A stretch of 6,850 nucleotides of DNA from an uncultured Eubacteriales bacterium (lineage in GTDB: Bacteria > Bacillota > Clostridia > Monoglobales > Monoglobaceae). The stretch is from positions 1 to 6,850 of the forward strand of contig USLC01000043.1 in the NCBI GenBank assembly GCA_900555375.1. Reading direction: 5' to 3'. The notes below the pieces were generated by a model. It ran no database searches. It saw only the letters and a list, made by a program, of their open reading frames with translations, and was not told the origin of the DNA. Below are positions 1-6,706 of the stretch, one piece after another (within the stretch, counting starts at the first letter, position 1; the number at the start of each line of letters is the position of its first letter). Both the position numbers and the translations under genes were made by a program.

Positions 1-1
1 G

Positions 2-1870
2 GCGTGGGCGTTTATTAAAAAGCATAAGATAGTATCCTCGGTGACGGCAATTGTGCTTGTTGCCGCGATAACTATGACGGCTTTCGGCGCACATAAGCGC
101 AAGGCAGCGGATAAGTCGGCAGACGCCGAGGCGGAAGCCGAGAGAAGAACAATCTCGGAAAGCATTTCGGGCAGTTCCGCTATCGAAGCAAATGACGAAT
201 ATTCGGTTGTTCCGCTTGTTACGGGCGAGATACTGACCGCCGATTTTGAAGAAGGAGATATTGTTAAAAAAGATCAGGTTTTATACAAGATTGATTCTTC
301 AACGGTTGAAACAAGCGTTAAAAGTGCCGACCTGGCAGTAGAAAAATCTCAGATTGCCTATGACAAGGCTTTGAAATCGCATACGGACGAGATAACGGGA
401 AAGACAAACGAGAGTAATGCGCTTTCGATTCAAAAAGCGCAAAATACATATAATGAAGCTCTTGACTCGGTTAATGATTTAACTGTCCGTGCGGGAAGCT
501 CGGGTACGGTCAGCGAGGTGTATGTTTCGGTCGGAGATAAGGTTACGGCGGGAACAAAAATTGCAGAGATAACGGATAACGACTACCTAAAGGTCAGAGT
601 TCCGTTTAACTCTTCGGATGCAGATAATATTTACAGCGGAGAAAGCGCATCGGTCACACTTGTCGATTCGGGAACGGTTCTTTCGGGTACTGTCAGCTCT
701 GTCAGCAGCGGAAGCGAATCGACTGTCGGCAGTATGAGGGTTAAATATGTTACAATTGAGGTTGAAAATCCGGGCGCGGTACGCGAGGGCGAGTCTGTAA
801 CCGCAATGATTGGCGGATATGCATGCAATGATGTCGGAGCATTTGAGTCGGCGGAAAAGCGAACCGTCATAGCAGAGGTTAGCGGAGATATTTCAAGCGT
901 ATGGGTTGTTAAAGGCGATTATCTGCTTGACGGCAGTACTGTTGCAACGATAAATTCAGATTCGGTTGACAAGCAGAGAAAGGACGCGGAAATATCGCTG
1001 AGGGAGGCAAAGCTTAAGCAAGAGAGCGCAAAGCTTGAGCAAATGGACGGTGACGATTATGCGGCAAAGCTGAAAAGCGCGCGTCTTGCGCTTGACGACG
1101 CACTTCTGCAAAGAGACAAAATGTATAAAGAGCTTGATGACTATACGATTAAGTCGCCTATAGACGGTACGGTTGTATCAAAAAAGAAGAAAGCGGGCGA
1201 TAAGATAGAAAACGGAGGAGGAGCGTCTGTCGCTGCGTCGGCGTCTTCGTCCTCAAGCTCAAATGTTTTGGCTGTAATATATGATATGAGCAGTCTTTGT
1301 TTTGAACTCAGCGTTGACGAGCTTGATGTAAAAAAGGTTCAAGTAGGACAGGAGGTAGAGATTACCGCCGATGCGGTTGACGGCAAGACGTACACGGGTA
1401 TTGTAGAGAATGTCAGCGTTAACGGAACCGTCGGAACAAACGGAGTTACCACATATCCGGCAAAGGTAAGAATACAGGACGCTGATGATAAAATTTTGCC
1501 GGGAATGAATATTGACGCGGTCATCACCGTCGAAAAGGCGGAGAATGTTATTGCTGTTCCGCTGAGAGCGGTCAACAGAGGAAACACCGTTTATATCAAG
1601 GGCGATAAAGCCGATGACAGCGACAAAGCCCCCGAGGGATTTAAAACCGTTCAGGTAGAGACAGGAATAAGCGATGACAATTATATTGAAATCAAGTCGG
1701 GCGTGGCTGAAGGTGATACGGTTTATGTAACACCGCTTGCCGGTAGCAATAATCAACAGCCCGGAGGCGGCGCACCGGGAGGAGGAGCTCCCGGCGGAAG
1801 CGGAATGCCGGGAGGTAACGGCGGCTCAAGAGCAGGAGGGAGCGGAATGCCCGGCGGAGGTGGCAGATAA
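2..1870 (+). CDS. HlyD/MacA (YknX)-type efflux adaptor with duplicated lipoyl/hairpin/barrel unit, 5'-partial
   Basis: This is the extracytoplasmic adaptor of a MacAB/YknXYZ-type ABC exporter, tethered to the membrane and linking permease to substrate. The frame is open to the left edge. A GTG at 41 is available, but the 13 preceding codons read AWAFIKKHKIVSS, giving a basic stretch before one hydrophobic segment (about 29-90), so the true start is probably upstream. Two units follow. Unit 1 has lipoyl halves at about 206-295 and 482-574 flanking a helical hairpin, then a beta-barrel at about 578-826. Unit 2 has lipoyl halves at about 857-955 and 1139-1285 around a second hairpin, then a barrel at about 1289-1534. 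A membrane-proximal domain (1538-1735) and a Gly/Pro-rich tail (from 1760) close the protein. A Ser/Ala-rich loop (about 1223-1261) interrupts the second lipoyl domain. Known MacA and YknX have one such unit. The stop overlaps the ATPase start. The family is clear; the substrate is unknown. Confidence 0.88.
   Translation, partial: AWAFIKKHKIVSSVTAIVLVAAITMTAFGAHKRKAADKSADAEAEAERRTISESISGSSAIEANDEYSVVPLVTGEILTADFEEGDIVKKDQVLYKIDSSTVETSVKSADLAVEKSQIAYDKALKSHTDEITGKTNESNALSIQKAQNTYNEALDSVNDLTVRAGSSGTVSEVYVSVGDKVTAGTKIAEITDNDYLKVRVPFNSSDADNIYSGESASVTLVDSGTVLSGTVSSVSSGSESTVGSMRVKYVTIEVENPGAVREGESVTAMIGGYACNDVGAFESAEKRTVIAEVSGDISSVWVVKGDYLLDGSTVATINSDSVDKQRKDAEISLREAKLKQESAKLEQMDGDDYAAKLKSARLALDDALLQRDKMYKELDDYTIKSPIDGTVVSKKKKAGDKIENGGGASVAASASSSSSSNVLAVIYDMSSLCFELSVDELDVKKVQVGQEVEITADAVDGKTYTGIVENVSVNGTVGTNGVTTYPAKVRIQDADDKILPGMNIDAVITVEKAENVIAVPLRAVNRGNTVYIKGDKADDSDKAPEGFKTVQVETGISDDNYIEIKSGVAEGDTVYVTPLAGSNNQQPGGGAPGGGAPGGSGMPGGNGGSRAGGSGMPGGGGR
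1760..1867 (+). repeat. Gly/Pro-rich low-complexity tail of the adaptor
   Basis: The last 36 codons of the adaptor encode imperfect repeats of PGGGA, PGGSGMPGG and GGSGMPGG. At DNA level, AGCGGAATGCC recurs (about 1799-1809 and 1841-1851). The tail lies after the membrane-proximal domain and is expected to be unstructured outside the membrane. Similar Gly-rich ends occur on some Gram-positive adaptors of this type, from general knowledge; no function is assigned. Slippage at these repeats could vary the tail length. Confidence 0.8.
1856..1861 (+). promoter_or_regulatory. Ribosome binding site of the ABC ATPase gene
   Basis: GGAGGT lies 8 bases before the ATG at 1870. It sits inside the final Gly-Gly codons of the adaptor, so the repeat-rich tail also serves as the initiation signal of the next gene. 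With the TAATG stop/start overlap this suggests translational coupling of adaptor and ATPase. Confidence 0.8.
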
Positions 1871-2619
1871 TGACACCTTTGATTGAGTTTAAAGACATAT
1901 ATAAGATTTATCATATGGGAGACACAGAGGTTCACGCAATAGACGGAATTTCTATGGCTATATATAAAGGAGAATTTGTTGCGATAGTCGGTCAGTCGGG
2001 CAGCGGTAAATCTACCTGTATGAATATTATCGGTTGTCTTGACGTTCCCACAACGGGGCAGTACTTTCTGGACGGAAGAGATGTAAGCAAGATGAATGAT
2101 GACGAACAGGCGGAAATACGTAACAAAAAGCTTGGGTTTATCTTTCAGCAGTACAATCTTATAACAAAACTGAATGTGCTGCAAAATGTCGAACTTCCGC
2201 TTTTGTACGCGGGACTTTCGGAAAAAGAACAGGAAGAACGCGGACTTGCGTCGCTTGAACGTGTGGGGCTTCGTGAAAAGGCGGGAAATATGCCCGCCCA
2301 GCTATCGGGAGGTCAGCAGCAGCGCGTTTCGATTGCGCGTGCCCTTGCGGGAGACCCGTCAATTATACTTGCTGACGAACCGACAGGCGCACTGGACTCA
2401 CGGACGGGCAAAGAGGTTCTTGGATTTTTAAAAAAGCTTCACAAAGAAGGAAATACCATCGTTTTGATTACTCACGATAATACAATTGCCGCGCAGGCGG
2501 AAAGAGTTATAAGAATCCAGGACGGTAAAGTTGTGTATGACGGAGAGCCGGACATAACAAAATTTGCAACTGTTGCGCACGCGGGCGATGATGAGGAGGG
2601 CGAATCTAATGAGTCTTAA
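1870..2619 (+). CDS. MacB/YknY-type ABC transporter ATP-binding protein
   Basis: This cytoplasmic ATPase of 249 residues drives the adaptor-linked exporter; here the nucleotide-binding domain is separate from the permease, as in YknY, and not fused as in E. coli MacB. All expected motifs are intact: Walker A GQSGSGKS (41-48), Q-loop in FQQYN (92-96), signature LSGGQ (145-149), Walker B IILADE (165-170) with catalytic E170, D-loop ALDS (174-177) and switch H202 in ITHD. The protein belongs to the LolD/MacB/FtsE group of ATPases by its overall pattern. It ends in an acidic stretch (DDEEGESNE, 240-248). Its ATG overlaps the adaptor stop by one base, and its 3' end overlaps the permease start by 11 bases, so the three are almost certainly co-translated. 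Nothing is missing or truncated. The transported substrate cannot be read from this subunit. Confidence 0.95.
   Translation: MTPLIEFKDIYKIYHMGDTEVHAIDGISMAIYKGEFVAIVGQSGSGKSTCMNIIGCLDVPTTGQYFLDGRDVSKMNDDEQAEIRNKKLGFIFQQYNLITKLNVLQNVELPLLYAGLSEKEQEERGLASLERVGLREKAGNMPAQLSGGQQQRVSIARALAGDPSIILADEPTGALDSRTGKEVLGFLKKLHKEGNTIVLITHDNTIAAQAERVIRIQDGKVVYDGEPDITKFATVAHAGDDEEGESNES
2593..2600 (+). promoter_or_regulatory. Ribosome binding site deciding the permease start
   Basis: GAGGAGGG stands 8 bases before the ATG at 2609. The frame is also open from an ATG at 2564, but that one has no comparable site and would add 15 polar, basic residues ahead of MSLKKSFELALANI, the usual type of beginning for this family. 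The site therefore favours 2609. Confidence 0.85.
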
Positions 2620-3793
2620 AAAATCATTCGAGCTTGCGCTTGCCAATATTCTATATGATAAAAAACGCTCGGTTTTGACTATGCTGGGAATAATCGTCGG
2701 AGTTGCGGCCGTTATAATACTTATCAGTCTTATGAATGGTATGACATCTATGATATCAGACAAGTTTAACGAGATGGGAACAACAACGCTTAATATAACC
2801 GTTCAGGACAGAGGCGGAAGCCGTACCGTAAAAGAAGAGGATATGTATAATCTAAGAGACGAAAATCCCGGGCTTTTAAGCGGTGTATCACCGTCCGCAA
2901 CATTGGCAAGAGCAACCGTAAAGACAAGTGACAGTACTGATACGATTACAACAAATGCAACGGGAGTAAGCGAAGAATACGCCGATATGAAGAAGCTTAA
3001 CGTAACCGACGGCAGATTTCTGGATTATATGGATATAGAAAAAATCTCAAAGGTATGCGTTGTGGGCACATATATACAAAAAGAGTTGTTCGGTATGACC
3101 TCTGCCCTCGGCAATCAAATTAAAATTAACGGCGTTTCTTACACCGTTGTGGGTGTGCTTGAAGAAAAAGATGACTCGGAGAGTAACGGCTCGGACGATG
3201 TAATATACATTCCGTATACTACGGCGCTGAGAAACGGAACATCTTCCACGGTGTCATCCTACACACTTACCGCTGCATCGGACGATGTCGTGGATCAGGC
3301 TTTGGAACTTGTTAAAAACCGTTTGCTTGATATACTCGGCGATGAAGACTATTTTTCGGCAACCAGTATGGCTGAAATGATTGATATGATGATGGAGATG
3401 GTCGGCAAGATGAAGATACTTCTTGTTGCCATTGCCGGAATATCCTTGCTTGTCGGCGGAATCGGTATAATGAATATTATGCTTGTATCGGTTACAGAGC
3501 GCACGCGCGAGATAGGTATAAGAAAATCTCTCGGCGCAAAAGGAAAGACGATTATGTCACAGTTTGTAATCGAGGCGGGAACGGTCAGCGGAGTAGGCGG
3601 AGTAATAGGAATTTTTGTCGGCTCGGCTGTATCTGTAATAGCCGGGAAGCTTTTGGATATGGCTACATATCCGTCAATCGGTGCGATTCTTTTGTCGTTC
3701 GGCGTATCGGTCGGCATAGGAATAATATTCGGTTATCTGCCTGCCAAAAAGGCGGCGGATCTTAATCCTATAGACGCACTGCGATATGATTAA
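2609..3793 (+). CDS. MacB/YknZ-type ABC transporter permease (MacB_PCD + FtsX domains)
   Basis: This 394-residue membrane subunit is of normal length for a stand-alone MacB/YknZ permease (about 400). It starts with a cytoplasmic amphipathic stretch, MSLKKSFELALANI. TM1 spans about residues 21-44, followed by a large extracytoplasmic MacB_PCD domain (about 45-265). Three further TM segments lie at about 269-293, 323-345 and 357-377. The loop after TM2 carries the family hallmark TERTREIGIRKSLGAK (296-311), the coupling region to the ATPase, and the end PAKKAADLNPIDALRY is also typical. In MacB-like mechanotransmission, ATP hydrolysis drives movement of the outer domain rather than passage through the TM region; this is known from E. 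coli MacB and inferred here. A Met-rich stretch (7 Met in 254-268) precedes TM2. The gene overlaps the ATPase gene by 11 bases. Confidence 0.94.
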   Translation: MSLKKSFELALANILYDKKRSVLTMLGIIVGVAAVIILISLMNGMTSMISDKFNEMGTTTLNITVQDRGGSRTVKEEDMYNLRDENPGLLSGVSPSATLARATVKTSDSTDTITTNATGVSEEYADMKKLNVTDGRFLDYMDIEKISKVCVVGTYIQKELFGMTSALGNQIKINGVSYTVVGVLEEKDDSESNGSDDVIYIPYTTALRNGTSSTVSSYTLTAASDDVVDQALELVKNRLLDILGDEDYFSATSMAEMIDMMMEMVGKMKILLVAIAGISLLVGGIGIMNIMLVSVTERTREIGIRKSLGAKGKTIMSQFVIEAGTVSGVGGVIGIFVGSAVSVIAGKLLDMATYPSIGAILLSFGVSVGIGIIFGYLPAKKAADLNPIDALRYD

Positions 3794-3808
3794 TCAATGC
3801 TTTACCGG

Positions 3809-3815
3809 AAAGGGG
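3809..3815 (+). promoter_or_regulatory. Ribosome binding site of the SLH protein gene
   Basis: AAAGGGG lies 7 bases before the ATG at 3823, within the 29-base gap after the permease stop. I see no hairpin terminator and no convincing -35/-10 pair in the gap, so the SLH gene is most simply read from the exporter transcript. Confidence 0.65.
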
Positions 3816-3822
3816 TATTAGA

Positions 3823-6105
3823 ATGAAAAAATTTAAAAAGTTAAAGAAAATAATTTCACTTGTTACATCATTATGTATAGCGGCGGGAATCAGTATCTGC
3901 CCTGCCGCGGTCAGTGCGGCTGACTATCAAAGCGGAATCCTCGCTTTGATGTCAGAGCTTAATATAATCAGCGGCGACCCCGACGGGAATTTAAGACTTG
4001 ACGACTGTGTGTCGCGTGCCGAGTTTACAAAAATCGCCGTCAACGCCTCAAACTTTAAAAACAGCGTAGCAACAAATCTTTCGGTATCACCCTTCCCAGA
4101 TGTGACATATCGGCATTGGGCGGCACCGTATGTCAGAGTGGGCGTTACCAACGGAATAATCAGCGGCTATCCCGACGCGACATTCAGACCAGAGGATACA
4201 GTTCTGTACGAAGAAGCGGTTACAATGATGCTTCGCGTTCTCGGATACACAAATGCGGATTTCGGTGTTTCGTGGCCGTCGGGTCAGATAGGGCTTGCCG
4301 ATAATCTTGATATGACGGATAACATCGGCTGCTCGGCAGGTGATTATATGACGCGCCGACAGGTTGTTCAGCTTGTGTATAACACGCTGAAAACCAAGAT
4401 GAAGAACTCTCAGTCACAGCTTATAAGCGTGTTTGACGCAGAGGTAAAGGATGACGTAACGGTAATCGGCGGAAGCGAAGAAGACAGCTCTATTGCTTCG
4501 GACGAAGTGTTTACAACCGGCGGAACGTTTAAAATAAACACAAGCTTTGACAAAACCTCTGTAGGTATGAAGGGTGACGCGGTTATAAAGGACGGAAGCA
4601 AGCTTATTGCATTTGTACCGTCGGCAAATGAGAATGCCGCATCGGAATATATAGTATATTCGGTGCTTAATAACAAGGTTATGGCATACAGAAACGGTTC
4701 TATGACATCTGTTGAAATTTCAGACGGTACGGCGGCGTATAAGGGAAAGAATCAAACCACCTTCGGAGCTATGAAAGGCGAGCTTGAGCTTGGAGACAAG
4801 CTTAAAGTTTCTCTTTCGGACAGCGGAGAGGTTGACTACGTGACATTTATAGAAGGAAACGTAGAAGGTCCCGTTACTGCGTCCGGCTCTAACTGGCAGT
4901 CGATGTGGAATACGGGAAGCGATACAAAGATAACAAGAGACGGAGCGTCAGTTAAGGCTTCAGATATTCAGACAAACGATATTGTGTATTATTTAAAAGA
5001 TTTGAATATGGTTCTGGCATACAGCAGTAAGGTCAGCGGAATATACGAAAAAGCCTCACCGAACCGCGATGTGCCCACATCGATAACCGTTTCGGGCAAG
5101 GAATATGAGCTTGAAGGAGCAAGCGCGTTTAATAAAGTTTATTCGGGCGGAGTATTTGAGTACGGAGACTCTGTAACAATTTTGCGCGGAAAAGACGGAA
5201 AGGCGGCAGATGTTATATCGCCGTCGTCAGCGACATCGGGAAGCGTGGGATACGTTACCGCAACGGGAACAAAATCGTACGCGAGCGGTGATGTTAATAC
5301 TTTTACAAACTATTATGTGCGGATAGCGCAGCCAAACGGCGAAGAATACGAGTATATAACCGATAAGGATTATTCGGAACTTAAAAACTCTATCGTAGAG
5401 ATTTCGTTTCCTAACGGAAACGCGCGGCTTTCGCACGTAAACACATCTGCAAATGTAAGCGGAACGTTTAACTGGTCTTCAAAGAAAATAGGCTCATCGG
5501 CGATTGCGTCAAATGTGGATATATTGGATATTGGCACAACGGATAAGACATATACATCGGCATACGCAAAAGTCTTCGGCCCGAGAATTGACGGGGTCAA
5601 GATAGACAGCAAAAAGATATTGTACCTGCACAAAAACTCATCGGGTGCAATTGATACGCTTATACTGGACAATGTGACAAATGATTCGTACACATACGGT
5701 CTTGTTACATATGCTAAAACTAACGGAAATTCAAGCAGCTATGATATTCTTGCAGACGGAAGCAGATATACCGTGTCAACAAGAGGAAAGTTCAGCATCT
5801 CAAAGGGAGACGCGGTTAAAATATCGGGAAACATAGCGTCCCCCGATATAATGAATTCGCTGCACGCCGAAAACGGAAAGATTACAAGTGTTTCGTCTGA
5901 TAAAATTGTTATAAACAATAAAACAAGCAAGCTTAGTGATAAAGTAACCGTTTATAAGCGCAGCTCGGTTTCTTCTTCGGAATATGTTATGATTTCGATC
6001 GATGATTTAATGGCACAGTATAAGGATTTAAGCTGTACGGTGTTTGAAGACGAAACTACAACGGGAGCCTCCAGAGTAAGGCTGATTGTGGTGTCTGAAA
6101 CGTAA
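3823..6105 (+). CDS. Secreted S-layer homology (SLH) domain protein with beta-rich C-terminal region
   Basis: This is a 760-residue exported protein predicted to bind the cell wall. The signal peptide has a Lys-rich n-region, a hydrophobic core (about 10-26) and likely cleavage in VSA-AD (after residue 32). Three SLH repeats follow: a shortened one (about 36-76, SRAE at 64-67), a full one (91-142, from FPDVTYRHWA to MLRVLGY) and a diverged one (about 150-194, TRRQ at 177-180). SLH triplets bind pyruvylated secondary wall polymers in other Gram-positives. Residues 195-760 are rich in Ser, Thr, Gly, Asp and alternating hydrophobics, suggesting many beta strands. I recognise no enzyme domain, no LPXTG motif and no C-terminal membrane anchor. 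Repeated-looking segments start near residues 347, 406, 476 and 626. The gene follows the exporter permease by 29 bases and ends before a strong terminator, so it is probably the last gene of the exporter operon. The function of the C-terminal part is unknown. Confidence 0.9.
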   Translation: MKKFKKLKKIISLVTSLCIAAGISICPAAVSAADYQSGILALMSELNIISGDPDGNLRLDDCVSRAEFTKIAVNASNFKNSVATNLSVSPFPDVTYRHWAAPYVRVGVTNGIISGYPDATFRPEDTVLYEEAVTMMLRVLGYTNADFGVSWPSGQIGLADNLDMTDNIGCSAGDYMTRRQVVQLVYNTLKTKMKNSQSQLISVFDAEVKDDVTVIGGSEEDSSIASDEVFTTGGTFKINTSFDKTSVGMKGDAVIKDGSKLIAFVPSANENAASEYIVYSVLNNKVMAYRNGSMTSVEISDGTAAYKGKNQTTFGAMKGELELGDKLKVSLSDSGEVDYVTFIEGNVEGPVTASGSNWQSMWNTGSDTKITRDGASVKASDIQTNDIVYYLKDLNMVLAYSSKVSGIYEKASPNRDVPTSITVSGKEYELEGASAFNKVYSGGVFEYGDSVTILRGKDGKAADVISPSSATSGSVGYVTATGTKSYASGDVNTFTNYYVRIAQPNGEEYEYITDKDYSELKNSIVEISFPNGNARLSHVNTSANVSGTFNWSSKKIGSSAIASNVDILDIGTTDKTYTSAYAKVFGPRIDGVKIDSKKILYLHKNSSGAIDTLILDNVTNDSYTYGLVTYAKTNGNSSSYDILADGSRYTVSTRGKFSISKGDAVKISGNIASPDIMNSLHAENGKITSVSSDKIVINNKTSKLSDKVTVYKRSSVSSSEYVMISIDDLMAQYKDLSCTVFEDETTTGASRVRLIVVSET
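3928..4404 (+). repeat. Three SLH repeats (protein level)
   Basis: Repeat 1 covers about 3928-4050 and lacks the usual opening F-x-D-V...W segment. Repeat 2 covers about 4093-4248 and is complete, but has LYEE where the TRAE-type motif is expected. Repeat 3 covers about 4270-4404 and keeps TRRQ. Three tandem copies is the usual number for wall binding. Boundaries are approximate because they were judged by eye. Confidence 0.85.
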
Positions 6106-6122
6106 AATATGATTAAAAACAA

Positions 6123-6152
6123 TAAGACCGCCAAAAAATTTTGGCGGTCTTA
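6123..6152. terminator. Bidirectional rho-independent terminator
   Basis: A near-perfect inverted repeat has arms AAGACCGCCAAAA (6124-6136) and TTTTGGCGGTCTT (6139-6151), extendable by one T-A pair; the innermost A/T pairs probably open as loop. On the plus strand it is followed by a T-rich stretch with six T at 6157-6162. On the minus strand it is followed by TTGTTTTTAATC (complement of 6111-6122). It sits 17 bases after the SLH stop and 11 bases after the stop of the convergent gene, so it can serve both operons. Confidence 0.92.
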
Positions 6153-6163
6153 ATTATTTTTTA

Positions 6164-6676
6164 TTATTCAACTTCTTCAGCCGGAGGCTCTTCGTTTACA
6201 ACCGACGCACTATCGTTGCTGCGAAGCTCAGAGCGGTTACTGCGAACAATTGAAATGCACTGTTCAAGCTCTTTCATAGAAGAAACGCTGACCTTTTCAA
6301 CGGTTTCCAAAAGACGGTCGGCATAATTATAGGAAGAATCAATAATTTCCTTTGCTTCAGCCTTAGCCTTGTCAATAATCTGACGAGCCTGCTCCATAGC
6401 CTGCTGAGTAATCTCGTGTTCGTTTATCATCGAGATTCCCTTTTCGTTTGCAGCCTTAATTATCTCATCGGCTTCGGTCTGCGCCTCGTTTAATATGCGC
6501 TGTCTGTCTTCTTTAATCCATTTTGCCTGCTTTAAGTCATCGGGAAGCTTAAGCTTAAGATCCTGAACGATATCCATAAGCTCATCTCTTTCTAAAATAC
6601 AGCGACCCGAAAAAGGAACCCCGGCACCCTGCGCAATGACCTCTTCCAATTCATCCAATAATTCTAATCCATCCAT
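6164..6676 (-). CDS. Coiled-coil protein of the coaD-linked clostridial family (often labelled ATPase / ATP synthase subunit-like)
   Basis: This is a 170-residue soluble protein with no signal peptide or membrane segment. An N-terminal part (1-45) contains LLDELEEVI, VPFSG (20-24) and KLP (43-45). A long charged helix follows (about 46-152) with Ala-rich heptads such as EAQTEADEIIKAA and AKAEAKEIID, then an acidic Pro-containing tail ending EEPPAEEVE. The pattern resembles the small Clostridia proteins found next to coaD that are often named after ATP synthase b/V-type H subunits because of shared coiled-coil composition; I recall that linkage but cannot search it. There is no Walker motif, so an ATPase name is not supported. 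It starts 30 bases after coaD with a strong ribosome binding site, so the two are likely co-transcribed. A DivIVA-like or scaffold role is possible but unproven. Confidence 0.85.
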   Translation of the reverse strand: MDGLELLDELEEVIAQGAGVPFSGRCILERDELMDIVQDLKLKLPDDLKQAKWIKEDRQRILNEAQTEADEIIKAANEKGISMINEHEITQQAMEQARQIIDKAKAEAKEIIDSSYNYADRLLETVEKVSVSSMKELEQCISIVRSNRSELRSNDSASVVNEEPPAEEVE

Positions 6677-6683
6677 TATTGTA

Positions 6684-6690
6684 TCCTCCT
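6684..6690 (-). promoter_or_regulatory. Ribosome binding site of the coiled-coil gene
   Basis: AGGAGGA (read on the minus strand) lies 7 bases before the ATG at 6676-6674. It is a near-ideal site and fixes the start of the 170-residue protein. Confidence 0.88.
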
Positions 6691-6706
6691 AAAAAGTAAG
6701 TATTTT

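Noticed and set aside
41..43. GTG at 41 as the true adaptor start
   Set aside because: It would cut into the hydrophobic segment and remove the preceding basic KKHK, and the frame stays open to the window edge. A start upstream of the window is more likely.
1007..1041. Direct repeat GCAAAGCTTRAGCA, two copies 21 bases apart
   Set aside because: The spacing is exactly seven codons and it encodes successive coiled-coil heptads (AKLKQ, AKLEQ); no sign of a recombination or binding site.
1259..1756. 165-codon minus-strand open frame
   Set aside because: It lies antisense within the adaptor, has no recognisable motif, and competes with clear domain content on the plus strand.
1753..2184. Minus-strand open frame with a Pro-rich end
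   Set aside because: Its Pro-rich part is only the complement of the adaptor's Gly-rich codons, and it crosses two well-supported genes on the other strand.
2564..2608. Longer permease start at ATG 2564
   Set aside because: It would deepen the overlap with the ATPase gene to 56 bases, has no good ribosome binding site, and adds residues unlike the family's N-terminus. ATG 2609 has GAGGAGGG at the right distance.
6106..6163. Possible small RNA or small gene in the convergent gap
   Set aside because: The 58 bases are fully accounted for by the hairpin and its flanking T-rich tracts.
6141..6326. Plus-strand open frame after the terminator
   Set aside because: It begins inside the terminator hairpin and is antisense to the well-supported coiled-coil gene; its Ser/Leu-rich product is a by-product.
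6545..6556. Palindrome AAGCTTAAGCTT
   Set aside because: It encodes Leu-Lys-Leu-Lys in the conserved N-terminal part of the coiled-coil protein, and it lies mid-gene, so chance codon choice explains it.
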